In this document: positions 1 through 6,793 of the stretch, in pieces
Position numbering within the stretch: the stretch's first letter is position 1
How the letters are laid out: every line of letters begins with the position of its first letter
Source: DASSFZ01 sp035283185
GTDB lineage: Bacteria > Chloroflexota > Anaerolineae > Fen-1058
Assembly: GCA_035283185.1 (NCBI GenBank)
Contig: DATEUJ010000124.1
Coordinates: 1-64,000 of the forward strand
Direction: 5' to 3'
Length of the DNA stretch: 64,000 bases
Translations under genes and position numbers: made by a program
Notes under the pieces: model-generated
Seen by the model: the letters and a program-made list of their open reading frames with translations, nothing else
Told to the model about the DNA's origin: nothing
Database searches by the model: none

Positions 1-1
1 G

Positions 2-163
2 GCGCACGTGTTTCCAAAGAATGTTAGCGCACTCGATGAAAAATAGATCGGGCACCATCAGACGACCTGGTGGATCCGCAGCCAGGTGCGCAAAAAGCGC
101 ATCGGCCAGATTGGAGAGCGGCTCGGCGATAAACAACTTGACTTCATGATCGAAGCGTGCTAA
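2..163 (+). pseudogene. possible remnant of a MazF/PemK-type toxin C-terminus
   Basis: This frame runs in from the window edge, is broken by a TAG at 44-46, and ends with TAA at 161-163. After the stop it reads WIRSQVRKKRIGQIGERLGD and then KQLDFMIEAC. That resembles the QIRT..KKRIG..IG.LSDEQL tail of MazF-like toxins. The internal stop and the lack of the usual last hydrophobic residues suggest decay. The end of this frame overlaps the promoter of the next unit. The family assignment is weak. Confidence 0.25.
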
Positions 164-166
164 ACT
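138..166 (+). promoter_or_regulatory. sigma70-type promoter of leader module 1
   Basis: TTGACT at 138-143, a 17-base spacer and TAAACT at 161-166. The promoter at 18083-18111 has the same -35, the same spacer length and TAAAGT as -10, and both are followed by a near-identical CCATCCTG..AAAGGAGGCGC start region. Transcription would begin about 15-20 bases before the Shine-Dalgarno. Confidence 0.7.
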
Positions 167-185
167 GCCACCATCCTGACGAAAG

Positions 186-248
186 GAGGCGCACACGATG
201 TCAGCACAATTTGCCCTTGTCTCGCTCGAATGCGTCGGAGTGCGCCTC
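186..248 (+). promoter_or_regulatory. leader module 1: Shine-Dalgarno sequestered by downstream anti-SD
   Basis: GAGGCGCAC (186-194) contains the GGAGG ribosome-binding site of the leader peptide. It is perfectly complementary to GTGCGCCTC (240-248), which lies inside the 3' end of the leader ORF. A ribosome translating the leader would open this helix. The same pairing exists at 18132-18222 with an A-U to G-U change, which keeps the helix. The arrangement is typical of translation-coupled attenuators; the signal sensed is unknown. Confidence 0.55.
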
Positions 249-260
249 GTCACCGCGTAA
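198..260 (+). CDS. 20-residue leader peptide, module 1
   Basis: ATG at 198 follows GGAGG (185-189) with a spacing of 8 bases, and the frame ends at TAA 258-260. The predicted peptide starts MSAQFALVSLECV. Its 3' codons form the anti-Shine-Dalgarno strand, and a strong terminator follows 21 bases after the stop. The peptide sequence is not shared with the 30-residue leader at 18142, so translation itself, not the peptide sequence, may be what matters. Downstream lies the RIO kinase gene at 414. Confidence 0.5.
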   Translation: MSAQFALVSLECVGVRLVTA

Positions 261-281
261 GTATCCCTCACTGCTTCCTCG

Positions 282-320
282 CGGCCACGGGTGCGCTCCT
301 GCCCGTGGCCGTTTTGTTTT
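282..320 (+). terminator. intrinsic terminator of leader module 1
   Basis: A perfect 10-bp stem, CGGCCACGGG (282-291) with CCCGTGGCCG (302-311), is followed by TTTTGTTTT. The same stem sequence recurs at 18253-18282. Placed between the leader peptide and the kinase gene, it would act as an attenuator. Confidence 0.8.
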
Positions 321-323
321 CAA

Positions 324-396
324 AGACCTTTAGGATTTCAAGACCCGAAAGGTCTGGCGTGGCCACGGTGCGAATTCGCACTGTGGCCGCTTTGTT
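324..396 (+). terminator. second hairpin pair before the RIO kinase gene
   Basis: An 8-bp stem AGACCTTT (324-331) with AAAGGTCT (348-355) is followed by a 12-bp stem, GGCCACGGTGCG (361-372) with CGCACTGTGGCC (377-388), containing one G-U pair, an AATT loop and a short T-rich tail. The second stem resembles the terminator at 282-311 and may be a duplicated, weaker terminator. The kinase start codon lies 26 bases after it. Confidence 0.5.
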
Positions 397-413
397 AGGG
401 AGCATAGCCAACC

Positions 414-1358
414 ATGCCGGACTACGAGGCTTACGAAGCCCTGTTCGAGACGCGCGCCGAGCGACGCCGGCGCACACGTCCCAACGGCAAATCCAAACAT
501 AAGGCGCCCGATCTCGCCGTCGAAGCGGCCGAACGCCTCGACGAGACGGGATATGGATTCCAGCCGACCTACAAATCCGCCAGCAACGACCACTTCGAGC
601 ATCAGTGGATCGTCGAGGCGCTGAGCGGCTTCTACTACGACAAGCTGATCGACGACGTGCTGCGCGCCGTGAAGGGCGGCAAGGAAGCGTCGGTCTACTG
701 CTGCGCTGCGCACCCCTCGACCGGCGTCGAGTTCGTCGCCGCCAAGATCTACCGCCCGCGCATGTTCCGCAGCCTGAAGAACGACGCCCTGTACCGCGAA
801 GGGCGCAGCATCCTCGACGACACGGGCAAGACGATCAAGGCCCGCGACAAGCGCGTGCAGCGCGCCGTCGAGAACATGACGCGCTTCGGCAGCGAGCTGC
901 GCATCGGATCGTGGATCGGCCACGAGTTCGAAACGCTGCGCCTGCTGCACGACGCCGGCGCAGACGTCCCCAGGCCGTATGGCCAAGCCAACAGCGCCAT
1001 CATGATGGAGTATCTCGGCGACGGCGAGCTGGCCGCGCCGACGCTCAACCACGTGGCGCTGGAGCAGGACGAAGCGCAGGCGCTCTTCGAGCGTGTGATG
1101 CGCAACGTCGAGTTGATGCTGTTCCAGCACCGCGTCCACGCCGACCTCTCGGCCTACAACATCCTGTACTGGGACGGCGCGATCAAGCTCATCGACTTTC
1201 CGCAGGCGGTCGATCCGCGCATCAATCCGCACGCCGAATCATTGCTGGCGCGCGACGTCGAGCGCGTGTGCCAATATTTCTCTCGCTTCAGGATCAAGTT
1301 GGACGCGAGGCGCATTGCCCGCGATCTGTGGTCGCGCTACATGCACGGGGATTTGTGA
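414..1358 (+). CDS. RIO-family atypical serine kinase
   Basis: 314 residues, predicted soluble. The RIO fold is recognisable in order: the glycine-poor nucleotide loop GGKEASVY (about residue 88), the catalytic lysine in VAAKIYR (about 109), the loop HADLSAYN (about 242) with catalytic Asp and metal-binding Asn, and the metal-binding IDFPQAVD (about 260). RIO1-type kinases in archaea and eukaryotes act in small-subunit ribosome maturation. Bacterial homologues are poorly characterised, so a role in ribosome biogenesis is inference, although the ribosome-assembly GTPase gene rsgA lies only three genes downstream. The ATG at 414 has only a weak upstream GGGAG. The gene is preceded by the attenuator-like leader module, suggesting conditional expression. 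Confidence 0.85.
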   Translation: MPDYEAYEALFETRAERRRRTRPNGKSKHKAPDLAVEAAERLDETGYGFQPTYKSASNDHFEHQWIVEALSGFYYDKLIDDVLRAVKGGKEASVYCCAAHPSTGVEFVAAKIYRPRMFRSLKNDALYREGRSILDDTGKTIKARDKRVQRAVENMTRFGSELRIGSWIGHEFETLRLLHDAGADVPRPYGQANSAIMMEYLGDGELAAPTLNHVALEQDEAQALFERVMRNVELMLFQHRVHADLSAYNILYWDGAIKLIDFPQAVDPRINPHAESLLARDVERVCQYFSRFRIKLDARRIARDLWSRYMHGDL

Positions 1359-1389
1359 TCCGCGAATAACACGAATCTTCACGAACTAA

Positions 1390-2022
1390 ATGCACAACGT
1401 CATCGAGGCATTGTCGGGCTGCGAGCCGGAGATCGGGCGTTGGCTGTGGGCGCTGGAGGACGCGCGCCGCCGCACCAAGCGCGTCCTCGACGGGCTGACG
1501 CGGGCCGTCATCGACTGGCCTCACCCCCTCTCCCCCTCTCCCGAAGTGGAACTACGTACTTCGGGAGAGGGGGGATCGGACTCCCCTCTCTTGACGACGG
1601 CTGTTTCGTCGTCAGGAGAGGGGGCGGGGGTGAGGCCCGGCAACAGCATCGGCACGCTGCTGTACCACCTCGCGGCGATCGAGATCGACTGGCTGTACGC
1701 CGACGTTTTGCAGAAGCCGTGGCCGCCGGAGCTGGAAACGCTGTTCCCGTTCGACGTGCGCGACGAGCAGGGTCACCTGATCGCGGTGCGTGGGCTGAGT
1801 CTCGACGCGCACCTGCGTCGCCTCGACGCGGTTCGCTCGATCTTGCTCGACGCGTTTCGCGGCATGTCGCTCGACGAGTTCCGTCGCGCGCGGCGCACGC
1901 AGGGCTACGACGTGACGCCCGAGTGGGTCATCCATCACCTGATGCAGCACGAGGCCGAGCATCGCGGGCAGATCGGCGAAATTCGCATCCGCGCCGAGCA
2001 ATCACTTGGAGAACAGGAATAA
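1390..2022 (+). CDS. DinB-family protein with a MITE-derived internal insertion
   Basis: 210 residues. The DinB four-helix-bundle fold is indicated by the first metal histidine in LYHLAAIE (about residue 91) and the pair in HHLMQHEAEHRGQI (about 181-190). Members are metal-dependent enzymes or thiol transferases of often unknown substrate. Residues about 44-82 (LSPSPEVELRTSGEGG and following) are encoded by a 117-bp palindromic repeat. Without this insert the protein would be about 170 residues, the usual DinB size. The insert is in frame (39 codons), so the product may still fold with an extended loop between helices 1 and 2. The next gene starts 5 bases after the stop, suggesting cotranscription with the acetyltransferase. 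Confidence 0.8.
   Translation: MHNVIEALSGCEPEIGRWLWALEDARRRTKRVLDGLTRAVIDWPHPLSPSPEVELRTSGEGGSDSPLLTTAVSSSGEGAGVRPGNSIGTLLYHLAAIEIDWLYADVLQKPWPPELETLFPFDVRDEQGHLIAVRGLSLDAHLRRLDAVRSILLDAFRGMSLDEFRRARRTQGYDVTPEWVIHHLMQHEAEHRGQIGEIRIRAEQSLGEQE
1517..1637 (+). mobile_element. MITE-like palindromic element inside the DinB gene
   Basis: The ends are inverted repeats: GGCCTCACCCCCTCTCCCCC begins at 1517, and the right end at 1615-1637 is its imperfect complement (GGAGAGGGGGCGGGGGTGAG then GCC). Inside are two further hairpins: a 12-bp stem CTCTCCCGAAGT / ACTTCGGGAGAG (about 1537-1568) and an 11-bp stem around GACGACGG..CGTCGTC (about 1589-1617). No transposase is encoded. Such CCTCACCCCC..GGGGTGAGG palindromes are common dispersed repeats in Chloroflexota. 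Confidence 0.75.
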
Positions 2023-2026
2023 TGAA

Positions 2027-2614
2027 ATGACGAGCATGCCAACATTGGAAACCGAACGGCTGATCATTCGACCGTTCGCGATGGACGATCTGGAAGCGAT
2101 TCACCGCATCCTCGACGTGGAACTGGCCGAAGCCGATTTTGGCAGCGAGGGGGCAAAGACGCTGGACACTCGACGCGAGTGGCTGCGCTGGACTATCCTC
2201 AATTACGATCAACTCGCCCGGCTCTACCAGCCGCCGTACGGTGAGCGGGCCGTCGTCCTGAAATCGAGCGGCGAGCTGATCGGCGCGGTCGGCTACGTGC
2301 CGTGCCTCAACGTGTTCGGGCAGTTGCCTATGTTCGGCGGAGCGCGCGACGGCCTGACCTCGACCGAGTTCGGGCTATACTACGCGCTGTCGCCCGCGCG
2401 CCATCGGCGCGGCTACGCCGCCGAGGCGGTTCGGGCGATGATCGATTACGCCTTCCGGCGACTCAGGCTCCGGCGCATCATCGCCACGACGACGTATAAT
2501 AATGAAGCGTCGATGGGCGTGATGCGCAAAGTGGGGATGCGCATCGAGAAGAACCCGTTTCCCGATCCACCCTGGCTGCAAGTGGTCGGTGTTTTGGAAG
2601 CGCCCAGCATATAA
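2027..2614 (+). CDS. GNAT acetyltransferase, RimJ/RimL-like
   Basis: 195 residues. It opens with LETERLIIRPFAMDDLEAIH, the typical start of the RimJ/RimL group, and carries the acetyl-CoA binding region RHRRGYAAEAVRAMIDYAF (about residues 126-144), followed by IIATTTYNNEASMGVMRKVG (about 154-173), where the Asn and the final Gly belong to motif B. It would transfer an acetyl group to an amine; the acceptor cannot be read from the sequence. ATG 2027 is preferred over an upstream TTG at 2006, which would overlap the DinB stop; AGGA lies about 10 bases before it. A palindromic repeat separates it from rsgA. Confidence 0.85.
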   Translation: MTSMPTLETERLIIRPFAMDDLEAIHRILDVELAEADFGSEGAKTLDTRREWLRWTILNYDQLARLYQPPYGERAVVLKSSGELIGAVGYVPCLNVFGQLPMFGGARDGLTSTEFGLYYALSPARHRRGYAAEAVRAMIDYAFRRLRLRRIIATTTYNNEASMGVMRKVGMRIEKNPFPDPPWLQVVGVLEAPSI

Positions 2615-2615
2615 A

Positions 2616-2664
2616 GCGTGTTGCGTGTTCCGTATTCCGTAACGGAACACGCAACACGCAACAC
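2616..2664 (+). repeat. inverted 7-bp repeat array (hairpin) between GNAT and rsgA
   Basis: A perfect 17-bp stem, 2617-2633 with 2642-2658. The left arm reads in heptads GCGTGTT-GCGTGTT-CCGTATT and the right arm in GGAACAC-GCAACAC-GCAACAC. It belongs to a set of hairpins in this window built from short tandem repeats but with different sequences (see 20278, 24230, 25187, 27547, 60970). Confidence 0.7.
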
Positions 2665-2683
2665 GGCAGCGGAGCAAACCCTG

Positions 2684-3829
2684 TTGTCGAGGAAGCAGAA
2701 GCCTAGCAAGAAACTCATTCGGCACAACACGGCGGCGAATCAAGAGAAACACCGCGCCGACTGGCTGCCGCTCGCGCCGAACGAGCTTGGCGTCGTCGCC
2801 GACCGGCGCATCATGCCGCGCGACGAGCGCGACCGGCGGCGCGCGCTGGAAGAAGCCTCGGCGCAGAGCATCGACGCGGCAATCGGCGAGGCCGGCTGGC
2901 TGGCGGCGGCGCAGGCGAGCGGGCATCGCCTCGGCGTCGTGCTCGAAATCGCCAAAGACCTGTGCCGCGTGGCTGTCGACGGGCGGGCGGTGCTGTGCGA
3001 CATTCGCGGAACGCTCACCGCCGAGGGTACCGGCTTCACCAACATCGTCGCCGTCGGCGACCGCGTGCTGATCAGCCTGCCCGAAGCCGATCACGGCTGG
3101 GTCGAGCAGGTGCTGCAGCGCCGCAGCGCGCTGGCGCGGCCCGATTCGTTCTACTCGCACCTCAAGCAGATTATCGCCGCGAACATGGATCGACTGCTGA
3201 TCGTCGCTTCGTGGCGCGAGCCGCACATCTTGCGCGAGCTGATCGACGAGTATCTCATCGCCGCCGCCCGCAACAACCTCGACGCGATCATCTGCGTCAA
3301 CAAGATCGATCTGGCCGAAGACGTGAGCGAATGCCGCGCCGCCGTGCAGGCTTACGCCGATCTCGGCTATCACCTGCTGTTCACCAGCGCCAAGACCGGC
3401 CTCGGCGTAGACGACTTGCGCCAGGTTTTGCGCGGCAAATCGACCGTGCTGGCCGGGTTGTCGGGCGTGGGCAAGTCGTCACTGCTGTCGGTCGTGCAGC
3501 CTGGCCTCAAGCTTCGCACGCGAGCGGTCAGTGTGTACAGCGGCGAAGGCCGGCACACGACGAAGCAGGTGACGATGCTGCCGTTGCGCGAGGGTGGCTA
3601 CGTCGTCGATACACCCGGCATCCGCGAGATGGGACTGCACGGGCTGTATCGCGACGAGCTGGTCGAGTATTATCCGGAGATTCTCGCCGCGTCGGCGAAC
3701 TGCCGATACAGCGATTGCTCGCACGTCGGCGAGCAGATGTGCGGCGCGAAGGCAGCCGTTGCCGCAGGGCGCATCGCCGAGTGGCGGTACGACAACTACG
3801 TGAAGTTGTACGGGAAGTTGCCTGGGTAA
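2684..3829 (+). CDS. rsgA: small ribosomal subunit biogenesis GTPase RsgA
   Basis: About 381 residues. The GTPase motifs appear in the circularly permuted order unique to this family: NKIDL (G4, about residue 205), TSAKTG (G5, about 231), GLSGVGKSS (P-loop, about 256), then DTPGIRE (G3, about 308). An OB-fold region precedes them, and the zinc knuckle NCRYSDCSHVGEQMCG (about 339-354) follows. RsgA assists late 30S maturation and couples GTP hydrolysis to release. The reading frame is open further upstream without a good start; TTG 2684, 9 bases after GGAG, is the best start I see. An ATG at 2813 would cut into the N-terminus but leave the OB domain. Confidence 0.93.
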   Translation: MSRKQKPSKKLIRHNTAANQEKHRADWLPLAPNELGVVADRRIMPRDERDRRRALEEASAQSIDAAIGEAGWLAAAQASGHRLGVVLEIAKDLCRVAVDGRAVLCDIRGTLTAEGTGFTNIVAVGDRVLISLPEADHGWVEQVLQRRSALARPDSFYSHLKQIIAANMDRLLIVASWREPHILRELIDEYLIAAARNNLDAIICVNKIDLAEDVSECRAAVQAYADLGYHLLFTSAKTGLGVDDLRQVLRGKSTVLAGLSGVGKSSLLSVVQPGLKLRTRAVSVYSGEGRHTTKQVTMLPLREGGYVVDTPGIREMGLHGLYRDELVEYYPEILAASANCRYSDCSHVGEQMCGAKAAVAAGRIAEWRYDNYVKLYGKLPG

Positions 3830-3867
3830 TTGGAGATTGGATTGGTTTGCACGCTTCTTTCGGTGTC

Positions 3868-4530
3868 CTATCGTCTGCGCCTGAGCGCCAGGCCGAAAGC
3901 CGACAACAACAGCACGGCTCCTACTGCACCCCAAACGACCACGCCGCTTCCAAGCCCAGTTGATTGACTGGACTCTGGCAACGGCTGGCCAGGGCGCCCA
4001 CTCTGAGCCAGCGCCGCCTCGCGCGTCGCAGATTCCTCAGGGCTGAGCGTCAGCGGGATCGTACCCGGTGTCGCCTGAGCAGTGAGTGCGGGCGGCGCTG
4101 CACCCACACCCGTTGCCTGTGTGCCCTGATGCGCGACCGACTGACCACTTGAATCCTGACCGGGCGGATTAGTCTGCCCCCCGGGAGGCAAGGTAGGCGC
4201 AGAGGGTGATGTCACGTCCGGCCCAGGCAGTGGTGGGCCGGTTTTGCCCGATTTATCGGTCGCCGCCGAGAGCGTGGAGAGCTGTTGCGGGCTGAGCGGA
4301 GCCGAACTCTGCTGCGGCGAAACCTGCGCACGTTGCGGAGCGACTGTGGCAACTTCTGCGATGGCGCCCCCCTGCGTTGCGGGCGATACTATGTTGCTCT
4401 GCGATGAAACAGTCGCACTGCGAGGCTGCGACGATTCCGCCCCGCAGCCGGCGACCAGCAAAAGCAGCACGCTCGACAAGACTGACAGAACCACGGCGAC
4501 ACCGATGGAACGACGTCGCTGATTGGGCAT
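3868..4530 (-). CDS. proline/serine-rich lipoprotein with C-terminal membrane anchor
   Basis: 220 residues. The ATG at 4530 is preceded by GGGGGAGG. The N-terminus is basic (PNQRRR), followed by a hydrophobic stretch ending LLLLVAGC, a lipobox with Cys29. The body is low-complexity Ser/Pro/Gln/Thr and contains two copies of a motif, APLSPQQLSTLSAA..PPLP and LTLSPEESATREAA..PLP. A third version (LSPEQAAWIEEV..PPLP) lies in the neighbouring secreted protein. The C-terminus is a transmembrane helix followed by RRRR, like a sorting or stop-transfer tail. It would be exposed on the outside and attached at both ends. Function unknown. Confidence 0.75.
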   Translation of the reverse strand: MPNQRRRSIGVAVVLSVLSSVLLLLVAGCGAESSQPRSATVSSQSNIVSPATQGGAIAEVATVAPQRAQVSPQQSSAPLSPQQLSTLSAATDKSGKTGPPLPGPDVTSPSAPTLPPGGQTNPPGQDSSGQSVAHQGTQATGVGAAPPALTAQATPGTIPLTLSPEESATREAALAQSGRPGQPLPESSQSTGLGSGVVVWGAVGAVLLLSAFGLALRRRR

Positions 4531-4598
4531 GTACAACCTCCCCCGGACAAGCGCACTAAGTCTGACTCTTAGACGCCAGCCAGAGGCCATTCGTTCCA

Positions 4599-6293
4599 CT
4601 ACTGTTTGAGAATGACCGGCAAATACGCCCCAAAGACCGGGTTGTTGTAGTAGCGGGTGACCGACCGCAGGTCACGCTCCCGGCCGAAGATCACATAGCG
4701 TGGGACCGAAGAGCCACTGCCGCCAGTGCCCTGCAGCGTGAAACCTGCGGCCGTCCAACCCAGTGACGTCGGTGCGAAGGGTTGGACGGAAATGTAATCC
4801 CCCCAGCGATTCACGTTCGGTCCTGTAGTGCCGGATACGCCATAGCCCAGGTACCAGGGCGGTGGGGTGTATCCCGCGGCGCGACTGAAATCATCATCAA
4901 CGCCCACAGCAAAAGAAGGATGGATGGATCCACTGCCGTAGAACAGACCGACACCAACATCTCCACGCGCATTCGGCGCGGCCGCCGGGTAAGCATAAGC
5001 GATACCGGAAGACCAGACATAGGGCCGGTCAAGATATGCCCGATCCGATTCCCTGACTCGCACGGCTTCGACATAGGGCCAGGTGAAGCCGCCGCCTTGC
5101 GCCGAGCCCCACAGGAACCCTATGCGGTCCCGGCTGACCCAACCCGCCTTGATGCGCCCGTCGTCGAAGCCGCACCAGTTGCGGCCATCGGGACCGGGGC
5201 ATGAATGCGTCGGGTTGAACCACGCCGCCGAGAGATTCACGTCATCCCAGAAGATAGTTCCGGAATCCTCCGCCCACCGGAAAACGCGAACCTGCGAGAG
5301 GGTGTTGTGAGAGCCAAAGTACATTGTCTCCCACGCGCCGTGCGTGCACCGAAGTGATAGATTGGAGAGAGGAACTGAGCCGAGATCAAGAAAACTGTAC
5401 GAAAATGCTGCCCCGGCAGATATTGGATCGAGCGGCATCTTGAACATCCAGGCATCGTTCACGAAGGTTCCGGCATACGGTCCTCGGTTCGTGGTTATCC
5501 AGACGTAATCGTTGCTGAGACACATGTCCGGATAATCCCACTCCGTGTTGATGGCTGATATGAAGTCGTAATACCACCAGTTGCCAGCGGCAGCGTCCTG
5601 AGGACGCGCGGCAGCCAGCCGAAAGATGTTTTGCCCGCTTCCGGCCGGGCCGCTTGAGACGTACTGCAGGAACCAGAGGAAGATATCGCGACTCGGGTCA
5701 TAAACGACGATCTGGTCGCAGCAGAATCCTCCGAATGACGCCGGGAATGTCGTGTAGGGATTCAGGTAGCTGAAGGTCTGCCCACCGTCGGTCGAAAGGG
5801 CGGCATACCAGTTGCCCGTGCCAAACACGATATGGCCGCTATTAGCAAACGTCGGCTCCGTCGTTCGCGACGTTTGGCTGTTAATCGTAGAGCCCATCGT
5901 TGAATTGCGGAAGACCGTAAAGTCGCCCGGTGCTGTGGGTGATTGCGGCGATTGCCCGGAGAGCAGCGATGGAGGATTCGTCGCCGTGGACGGATCGGGG
6001 TTCGAATCCAGCCGCTGCACGGCTGTCTTTCCTTCAGGCAGAGGTGGCATAGGGAGAGGATGACTCTCGCGCACCTCTTCAATCCAAGCTGCCTGCTCGG
6101 GGGATAGCACGGGCGGCACTGGCAACAACTGCGCCTTAGCAGCCTGTGCGGGCGCAACGTTCGCAGTGCGGGCCTGGATACCCACTGCCCCATTAGGCGC
6201 AGGCGGCGCAAAGAGCGCCGCCTGCGCAGACTGCGCGACAAACACACTTATGGCTAGCAACAACCCGATCATGGCGAACCTGCTGAGCTTCAT
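4599..6293 (-). CDS. secreted BNR/sialidase-like propeller protein
   Basis: 564 residues. GAGGAGG precedes the ATG at 6293. Signal peptide MKLSRFAMIGLLLAISVFVA ending near QSAQA. Residues about 60-90 carry the motif LSPEQAAWIEEV..PLPMPPLP shared with the adjacent lipoprotein. The main body has a BNR-type Asp-box (ALSTDGGQTFSYL, about residue 167) and many aromatic residues, fitting a beta-propeller; paired cysteines occur (GFCCDQIV, CPGPDGRNWCGF). The protein ends FGAYLPVILKQ, similar to IYLPLVARQ near the end of the protein at 36131. No catalytic residues could be assigned. It may bind or cleave extracellular polymers; that is inference. Confidence 0.7.
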   Translation of the reverse strand: MKLSRFAMIGLLLAISVFVAQSAQAALFAPPAPNGAVGIQARTANVAPAQAAKAQLLPVPPVLSPEQAAWIEEVRESHPLPMPPLPEGKTAVQRLDSNPDPSTATNPPSLLSGQSPQSPTAPGDFTVFRNSTMGSTINSQTSRTTEPTFANSGHIVFGTGNWYAALSTDGGQTFSYLNPYTTFPASFGGFCCDQIVVYDPSRDIFLWFLQYVSSGPAGSGQNIFRLAAARPQDAAAGNWWYYDFISAINTEWDYPDMCLSNDYVWITTNRGPYAGTFVNDAWMFKMPLDPISAGAAFSYSFLDLGSVPLSNLSLRCTHGAWETMYFGSHNTLSQVRVFRWAEDSGTIFWDDVNLSAAWFNPTHSCPGPDGRNWCGFDDGRIKAGWVSRDRIGFLWGSAQGGGFTWPYVEAVRVRESDRAYLDRPYVWSSGIAYAYPAAAPNARGDVGVGLFYGSGSIHPSFAVGVDDDFSRAAGYTPPPWYLGYGVSGTTGPNVNRWGDYISVQPFAPTSLGWTAAGFTLQGTGGSGSSVPRYVIFGRERDLRSVTRYYNNPVFGAYLPVILKQ

Positions 6294-6460
6294 GGCGATT
6301 GCCTCCTCTCTATGTGATGGATTTATCCCATAACATAAACGATTCCACTGGTCATTTTTCCATCATGGTGCAGATCGATGTGGAAAATTCGTGACTACTC
6401 ACGGCTTTTCCGGACCAGTTGAATTGCATCAAGCTGAACCCGGCCACCGCCACGTCGAGT

Positions 6461-6715
6461 TCATTGGCGACTTGGGTGGAACCGGCCGGGTCGGATCACG
6501 CCAAGGCCGCGCGGACGTGATCGTAATTGGCCGGCGATGCCGAGCTGATAGTAGGCCGCGTGGTATATGTCCACCTGCTCCCGATCGGAGCTGAGATCGA
6601 CGTCCGTCGCCAGTTGAACCGTCGGATTGGGGAGGCGCTGACCGGTGGACTTGTCCCAGCCGATCAGAGGTATCTGCCCTGTTCTCCGGGCATGTGCCTG
6701 GTGACTGTGGGCGTA
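6461..6715 (-). pseudogene. possible decayed reading frame on the minus strand
   Basis: The 500 bases between the secreted protein and the amidohydrolase gene hold no convincing complete gene. On the minus strand an 84-codon open stretch without ATG reads GQIPLIGWDKSTGQRLPNPT and later YHAAYYQLGIAGQLRSRPRG, then stops at 6461. The composition looks protein-like and not random, so it may be the remnant of a lost gene. I do not recognise the family. Confidence 0.2.
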
Positions 6716-6745
6716 TTATATACTAATTATGTACTAATGCCGTCC

Positions 6746-6773
6746 TTGTGTCTGACCGGCAAGCCGGTATAAT
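6746..6773 (+). promoter_or_regulatory. promoter of the MtaD-like gene
   Basis: TTGTGT (6746-6751), a 16-base spacer and a consensus TATAAT (6768-6773). The predicted leader is very short, with GGAG at 6783-6786 directly before the ATG at 6794. Confidence 0.6.
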
Positions 6774-6793
6774 CCCCCCACCCGGAGACGCGT

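Noticed and set aside
230..502. 90-codon plus-strand frame across the leader terminators
   Set aside because: It runs through two terminator hairpins and into the RIO kinase gene and lacks a ribosome-binding site.
6000..6015. GGGTTCGAATCC, resembling a tRNA T-loop
   Set aside because: It lies inside the coding sequence of the secreted propeller protein (minus strand), and no acceptor stem, anticodon arm or D-arm can be formed around it.
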